10,778 nt of DNA. It comes from Candidatus Ectomicrobium neotermitis. Its GTDB lineage: Bacteria > Elusimicrobiota > Endomicrobiia > Endomicrobiales > Endomicrobiaceae. The notes under the pieces are model-generated. The model searched no databases, had not been told where the DNA came from, and saw only the letters and a list, made by a program, of their open reading frames with translations. The stretch is from assembly GCA_031283745.1 (NCBI GenBank), contig JAITBH010000064.1, positions 1-10,778 of the forward strand. The letters run 5' to 3'. A program made the position numbers and the translations under genes. Below are positions 6,942 through 10,778 of the stretch, in pieces (position 1 is the first letter of the stretch; each line of letters opens with the position of its first letter).

Positions 6942-7943
6942 ATGAAGAAAATCGCATTATGTGCATTGATGGCTGGATTGGTTTTTTCACTTGTAGCTTG
7001 TGGAGGAAGCAAGAAAAAAGATGTTGAGAAAATCATAAAGGTCGGCATTGTTGTTCCTGCCACGCAATCAGTAGCGGCTGCAATGGAAACTACATTCAAG
7101 AAGATCGTTGAGGAAAAGACCAATGGAGCTATCGAGGTTCAGTTGTTCCCAGATGGAGTTTTAGGCGGAGAGAAAGAGCTTTATGACAGTGTAAAAGATG
7201 GAAAATTGGAAATGGTTGTTATCGGAACCTATTTCTGGAATGAAGTCCCGCAGATTTTGATAGCAGACTTCCCCTTCCTATTTAGGGATGTAGATCATGC
7301 TCAGAAAGTGTTTGCCGGCGACGTAGGCAATGAAATTTCAGCATTGCTTACAGAAAAAACTGGTATTCGTATTATTGGTTGGGGACCAAACGGAGCCCGT
7401 TCATTTAGCAGTGCAAAGCCTTTAACAAAGATTGCAGATTTCAAAGGTCAACGTATGCGTATGCCTAACAATGAAATCCACGTAGCTTTGGCCAAGCTTT
7501 TGGGTGCAAATGTCATAACAATGCCTATGGGCGATGTTTTCACATCACTTGAGCAGAAGGTTATCGATGGTCAGGACAATCCTTTGAGAACCCTCATCAG
7601 CTATGGCTGGTATGAGGTTCAGAGCTATGTCTATGACACAAATCATATGGTCTCAACACTTGAAATTCTTGCAAGCCCTCAGTTTTGGGCATCTTTGACG
7701 CCAGAGCAGCAGAAAATTGTTGAAGAAGCAGCAAGAGAAGCTTCAAAAGTTTCTTGGGATACATATAAGGACAGCATAGCGGAGGATAAGGACTTCCTAA
7801 AGAAGAACAATTTCACCGTAACAGAGCCTACAGCAGCAGAGAAGGAAGAGTTAGTTAAGATAATCTCCCCTCTCTACAATGACCTGTATAAGAAGTATCC
7901 ATGGGCGAAGGCTTTAGCAGACAAAGCAAGAGCTGTAAAATAA
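6942..7943 (+). CDS. dctP: TRAP transporter solute-binding lipoprotein, DctP family
   Basis: This is the extracytoplasmic receptor of a tripartite ATP-independent periplasmic transporter; it captures substrate and delivers it to the DctQ-DctM membrane complex. The 333-residue product begins with a lipoprotein signal peptide: KK, a hydrophobic stretch and lipobox LVAC with Cys20, followed by GGSKKK. A membrane-anchored receptor is normal for single-membrane bacteria. Family motifs include LFPDGVLGGEKEL (68-80), FPFLFRD (110-116) and DFKGQRMRMPNNE (166-178). In the last of these, Arg173 is the position that usually salt-bridges the substrate carboxylate. VIDGQDNP (207-214) is close to the usual DGQENP. 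An organic acid is the likely substrate class, but the exact one cannot be told. ATG at 6942 follows AAAGGAGAG. A terminator-like hairpin follows the gene. Confidence 0.95.
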   Translation: MKKIALCALMAGLVFSLVACGGSKKKDVEKIIKVGIVVPATQSVAAAMETTFKKIVEEKTNGAIEVQLFPDGVLGGEKELYDSVKDGKLEMVVIGTYFWNEVPQILIADFPFLFRDVDHAQKVFAGDVGNEISALLTEKTGIRIIGWGPNGARSFSSAKPLTKIADFKGQRMRMPNNEIHVALAKLLGANVITMPMGDVFTSLEQKVIDGQDNPLRTLISYGWYEVQSYVYDTNHMVSTLEILASPQFWASLTPEQQKIVEEAAREASKVSWDTYKDSIAEDKDFLKKNNFTVTEPTAAEKEELVKIISPLYNDLYKKYPWAKALADKARAVK

Positions 7944-7953
7944 AAGCAGAACA

Positions 7954-7991
7954 AAAAAACTCTTGACCTTTAACGGGGTCAAGAGTTTTTT
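7954..7991 (+). terminator. Intercistronic hairpin between dctP and dctQ
   Basis: A 15-bp perfect stem (7954-7968 with 7977-7991) closes an 8-nt loop. The A run on the left and T run on the right form the base of the stem, so it resembles a bidirectional intrinsic terminator. It lies 10 bases after the dctP stop and 19 bases before the dctQ ATG. No new promoter is evident between it and dctQ, so partial read-through is likely. It would allow more receptor than membrane subunit to be made and protect the dctP mRNA 3' end. Confidence 0.8.
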
Positions 7992-8010
7992 GTTTATAAC
8001 GGGGGTAGTA

Positions 8011-8553
8011 ATGAAAAAGACTTTTTTGGACAGACTCTTTAGGGGAACAGAATACTTTATGGCGTTTTTGCTCTTTGCGATGGTTGTTTTTACATTAGCC
8101 AATGTGATTATGCGCTACTTTTTTAATTATGGACTTGTCTGGTCTGACGAATTGGCTGTTTTTTGTTTTGTGTGGTTAATTTATGTCGGCATTATCGGTG
8201 CTTTAAGGGATAATCGACATCTATTCATAGACTCTGTGTTGTCAAGATTGCCCAAAACCGCTCAAAAGACGGTTTATTTTTTGATCCAAGCCATATCGCT
8301 CGCCTTATTTGCAATGTTTACATGGGGAAGTTTCGGTCTTACGATGTTAAATCTTGAAAATTCAGCAGCAGCAACGGGTATCCCCTACGCTTTTCTCTAT
8401 ATTATAGGTGTGGTAACAGGTGCTTGCGGAATTATTATATGCGGGGCAAATATATACAGATTGATAGTCAAAGGTGATTCTGTGGCAGATCTCACCAAAG
8501 TTGCAGACTCTCAAGACGATATAGACTTTACACAGGAGGAGGAAAGCAAATGA
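8011..8553 (+). CDS. dctQ: TRAP transporter small membrane subunit, DctQ family
   Basis: DctQ is the small integral membrane partner of DctM and is required for assembly and receptor coupling. ATG at 8011 gives 180 residues, normal for the family. A frame-open TTG at 7963 is rejected as the start because it lies inside the hairpin, while GGGGGT sits just before 8011. Four hydrophobic segments fall near residues 16-34, 47-65, 87-106 and 124-146. The family signature NVIMRYFFNYGLVWSDELA (31-49) is followed by a WLIYVGIIGALRDNRH segment. The C-terminal tail (155-180) is polar and acidic. The stop overlaps the dctM start as ATGA. Confidence 0.94.
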   Translation: MKKTFLDRLFRGTEYFMAFLLFAMVVFTLANVIMRYFFNYGLVWSDELAVFCFVWLIYVGIIGALRDNRHLFIDSVLSRLPKTAQKTVYFLIQAISLALFAMFTWGSFGLTMLNLENSAAATGIPYAFLYIIGVVTGACGIIICGANIYRLIVKGDSVADLTKVADSQDDIDFTQEEESK

Positions 8554-9830
8554 TAATAGCTCTATTTTTAGGTTGTCTTATAGGTGGAATAGCCCTCGGC
8601 ATTCCAATAGCTTTGTCCCTCCTTCTCAGCTCTTTTGGCTTAATGGTTTATTTGGATCAATATCACACTCAGCTTTTTGCAATGCACTTTATGAGAGGGG
8701 CAGAAAGCCCGGCAATGATGGCTTTGCCGTTTTTTGTGCTAGCGGGAGAGTTTATGAACAGAGGCGGATTGACTATGCGTATAGTAAATTTCGCCAATGT
8801 CTTTGTCGGCAGATTTCGGGGAGGGTTAGGTTATGTAACCATAATCGCCTGTCTAATTTTTGCCTCACTCGTTGGCTCAGCCGTTGCAAGCACTGCGGCA
8901 TTAGGTGCAATTCTTATTCCGATGATGGTAAATGCCCGATACGACAAGATCAGGTCTACAGCTTTAGTTGCAAGCGCCAATATAGTCTCACCCATAATGC
9001 CTCCAAGCGTCCCGCTGATAATTTTCGGCGTATCTGCCGGAGTATCGATAAGCAAACTCTTTATGGCAGGCATAGCGCCAGCAGTATATATATCGATAGC
9101 ACTTTGCATAATCTGGTTTATCATCTCCAAAAAGGAAAAAGATGTTCAGCTTATGCCTAAAAAGTCGATCAAAGAGAACTTGAAAGCTTTAGCCAGCGGT
9201 TTTTGGGCAATCATGATGCCGGTCATTATTATTGTCGGCATGAGAGGCGGCATTTTTACTCCCACAGAGGCAGGGGTTGTAGCTGTGGCTTATGCGTTTT
9301 TTGTCGGAGCTTTTGTTTATCGCAAACTCAAATGGAGAGAGATAAGGGGCGCATTGGTTGCTACTGCTAAAGTTACAAGCGTGATAATGTTCCTTGCTGC
9401 ATCTGCGACAGTCGCCTCATACCTTATGACCATCGGGCAAATTCCGCAGATGATAACCCGTTCCTTGCAAGGTTTTGTTGACAATCCCCTCTTGCTTAAA
9501 TTCTTGATACTGGGGTTAGTGATTTTGCTTGGCACCTCAATGGATGTGGTTCCTATCATCTTGATACTTACACCGATCTTTATGCCTCTTGTAAAGGCGG
9601 CGGGAATAGACCCAGTGTATTTCGGGGTGATTTTTGTAATTGTCACGGTGTTTGGTTTGCTCACCCCTCCAGTTGGAAATGTTCTAAATGTGGGGTGCGG
9701 GGTAGCAAAGATAAAAATGGAACAGTTAGTGGGACCCGTGATTCCTTATTTAATAGTCATTTTGGCGATCTTGGTGCTTATGACAATTTTCCCGCAAACG
9801 ATACTCGTTCCTTTAAGTTGGTTTGCATAG
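8550..9830 (+). CDS. dctM: TRAP transporter large membrane subunit, DctM family
   Basis: DctM forms the transport path and uses a sodium or proton gradient to move the substrate delivered by DctP. The 426-residue product has the usual length and roughly 12 hydrophobic segments. Recognisable motifs are ALPFFVLAGEFMNRGG near residue 60, SLVGSAVASTAALGAILIP around 105-123, PIMPPSVPLIIFGVSAG, TPTEAGVVAV and, near the end, LLTPPVGNVLNV. Small-residue-rich S-A-x-A-S-T and P-P-V-G-N loops match the sodium-site hairpins known from structurally studied TRAP transporters; a sodium requirement here is inference. ATG at 8550 follows AGGAGGAGG within the dctQ end and overlaps its stop, so translation is likely coupled. 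Confidence 0.96.
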   Translation: MIIALFLGCLIGGIALGIPIALSLLLSSFGLMVYLDQYHTQLFAMHFMRGAESPAMMALPFFVLAGEFMNRGGLTMRIVNFANVFVGRFRGGLGYVTIIACLIFASLVGSAVASTAALGAILIPMMVNARYDKIRSTALVASANIVSPIMPPSVPLIIFGVSAGVSISKLFMAGIAPAVYISIALCIIWFIISKKEKDVQLMPKKSIKENLKALASGFWAIMMPVIIIVGMRGGIFTPTEAGVVAVAYAFFVGAFVYRKLKWREIRGALVATAKVTSVIMFLAASATVASYLMTIGQIPQMITRSLQGFVDNPLLLKFLILGLVILLGTSMDVVPIILILTPIFMPLVKAAGIDPVYFGVIFVIVTVFGLLTPPVGNVLNVGCGVAKIKMEQLVGPVIPYLIVILAILVLMTIFPQTILVPLSWFA

Positions 9831-9868
9831 GTAGATAATCAGAGGCTTTTCTTAGTAGACATAAAAAT

Positions 9869-9906
9869 ACGACGGCTTAGTTTGTTTAAGCCGTCGTTAT
9901 TTTTTT
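9869..9906. terminator. Bidirectional intrinsic terminator between dctM and the DUF3089 gene
   Basis: ACGACGGCTTA (9869-9879) pairs perfectly with TAAGCCGTCGT (9887-9897) over a 7-nt loop. On the plus strand a seven-T run follows (9900-9906). On the minus strand a five-T run follows (9867-9863). It serves the end of dctM and of the convergent hydrolase gene, whose stop is at 9930. Confidence 0.92.
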
Positions 9907-9929
9907 GTTCCAATTTTTGTGCGGCAGGT

Positions 9930-10778
9930 TTATTTGAGGCTGTTAAAGTAAGCTTTAACTCTATCCTTAACATTCTGACGCAAGCTGTAATAGTAAAGGG
10001 GTATATCGTTTTCATGCAAAACCCCCAGCGGGAGATAAGACCTTGAGGCAAGAGCAGAACTAAACTTCTCGGCATCTACCGTTGTGCAAATTATCGTTCC
10101 CCTATTATGATTTATCTGTGCATCAGCCAGCTTTTTGACTTTTTTGAATGTATATCGATTGTTGTCGTCAAAGGATATGACTATCGAGCCGATATTGTCC
10201 GCGGCGGGAACTAATTCCTCGTCAGTTTTCCAAGACAGCGGGTTAATTAAAACGGAATCGGGGTTAGAAAATGCACTTTTGCCGTCAACAACAGGCGCCT
10301 CAACATTGTAAGACACTATCACCCCCACATCGTCAGCTCCTTGGGCAGCTTTCATATGCGGATAAGCGCTATAGTATTGCTTAGTTAGCGGAACGCCGAT
10401 GAGATAAGCAGCTACCATTCTCTTATAGACCTCAGGATTTTCCTTTAGATAGTCAGTGATCACGGAAGTCAGCATAATCGACCCTTGCGAATGGCCGACA
10501 AGAACGAAAGGTCTGCCTTGATTGTAATGTTTGATGTAATAGTCAAAAGCCGCAATGACATCCCCTTGTGGGATCTTTATCAGCTCTTTAGCCTCACCGT
10601 CGAAGTTGTTTATCATAAAAGACGCATCGAGCTGCCTATAATAAGGTGCATAGACATTCCCAGCAGGCTCAAAAGCCGAAGCACGGGTATCCAAATAGTA
10701 TTTAGACCAAAACACCATCTGTTCATTGTCTAAATCAGCAACAGGGTAGCCGTCTAAACTCCTCCACGAAGTGGGATA
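9930..10778 (-). CDS. DUF3089 alpha/beta-hydrolase, partial (N-terminus beyond window)
   Basis: The frame is open from the right edge to TAA at 9930, giving 282 residues. A Met at 10718 lies within it, but conserved sequence continues upstream (YPTSW at the edge matches the start of the DUF3089 fold), so the true start is outside the window. Hallmarks are NVYAPYYRQ (41-49 of the visible part), the nucleophile elbow VGHSQGS with Ser98, and LHENDIPLYYYSLRQNVKDR near the end, whose His255 is the likely catalytic histidine. Family members are predicted serine hydrolases, often exported or lipid-anchored; substrate and reaction are not established. Whether this one has a signal peptide cannot be seen. 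It converges on the TRAP operon and shares a terminator with it. Confidence 0.9.
   Translation of the reverse strand, partial: YPTSWRSLDGYPVADLDNEQMVFWSKYYLDTRASAFEPAGNVYAPYYRQLDASFMINNFDGEAKELIKIPQGDVIAAFDYYIKHYNQGRPFVLVGHSQGSIMLTSVITDYLKENPEVYKRMVAAYLIGVPLTKQYYSAYPHMKAAQGADDVGVIVSYNVEAPVVDGKSAFSNPDSVLINPLSWKTDEELVPAADNIGSIVISFDDNNRYTFKKVKKLADAQINHNRGTIICTTVDAEKFSSALASRSYLPLGVLHENDIPLYYYSLRQNVKDRVKAYFNSLK

Noticed and set aside
6839..7123. A 94-codon minus-strand frame overlapping the dctP start
   Set aside because: It runs antisense to the dctP signal peptide and leader; its hydrophobic look comes from the complement of the dctP start.
6942..9830. Idea that the TRAP transporter imports tryptophan, indole or anthranilate because it is next to trp
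   Set aside because: It is divergently transcribed, has no T-box of its own, and the receptor has the usual carboxylate-binding Arg motif; adjacency alone is not evidence.
9839..10075. A 78-codon minus-strand frame overlapping the hydrolase end
   Set aside because: It covers the terminator hairpin and the DUF3089 C-terminus in another frame, so it is a shadow.
1..10778. CRISPR arrays, insertion sequences, tRNA or rRNA genes, phage or toxin-antitoxin genes
   Set aside because: Both strands were read for repeat-spacer patterns, transposase motifs, terminal inverted repeats and cloverleaf or rRNA signatures; none were seen.

Overview
The window holds a complete biosynthetic operon and a complete transport operon, read divergently, plus one partial gene at the right edge. 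The organism is probably an anaerobic, low-to-moderate-GC member of the Bacillota (Clostridia or Negativicutes-like). This is an inference from the tryptophan-type T-box leader, the strong AAGGAGG-type ribosome binding sites, the tight trpEGDCFBA order and the tripartite TRAP transporter. A T-box-bearing lineage outside Bacillota cannot be excluded from the sequence alone.

Minus strand, positions 6660 down to 1: a tryptophan operon in the order trpE-trpG-trpD-trpC-trpF-trpB-trpA. Together these genes convert chorismate to tryptophan. trpA runs off the left edge. Every junction is overlapping or very short (ATGA overlaps at E/G and G/D, a 1- or 4-base overlap at D/C, 4 bases between C and F, 14 between F and B, an 8-base overlap at B/A), so translation is probably coupled. 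Upstream of trpE is a clear sigma70-type promoter (TTGACA, 17 bases, TATAGT). It is followed by a roughly 300-nt T-box riboswitch with a UGG specifier codon, a textbook antiterminator and a competing intrinsic terminator. Control is therefore expected at two levels: transcription by uncharged tRNA-Trp, and feedback inhibition of TrpE through its LLES-type tryptophan site.

Positions 6661-6941: the divergent intergenic region. It carries a perfect DnaA-box-like 9-mer, a direct repeat, and a small plus-strand unit (weak promoter, 15-codon ORF, intrinsic terminator) just upstream of the transporter genes. It also holds a small perfect inverted repeat. This is the least explained part of the window.

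Plus strand, 6942-9830: a TRAP transporter operon made of a lipoprotein substrate-binding protein (dctP), the small membrane subunit (dctQ) and the large membrane subunit (dctM). A strong hairpin lies between dctP and dctQ, and dctQ and dctM overlap by ATGA. The substrate is probably an organic acid, but its identity cannot be read from sequence.

Positions 9831-10778: a bidirectional intrinsic terminator separates dctM from a convergent, 5'-truncated gene for a DUF3089 alpha/beta-hydrolase.

I found no convincing previously undescribed system. The window is mostly ordinary metabolism and transport with good regulatory detail. The best leads are the terminated leader before dctP and the altered catalytic loop of TrpA.
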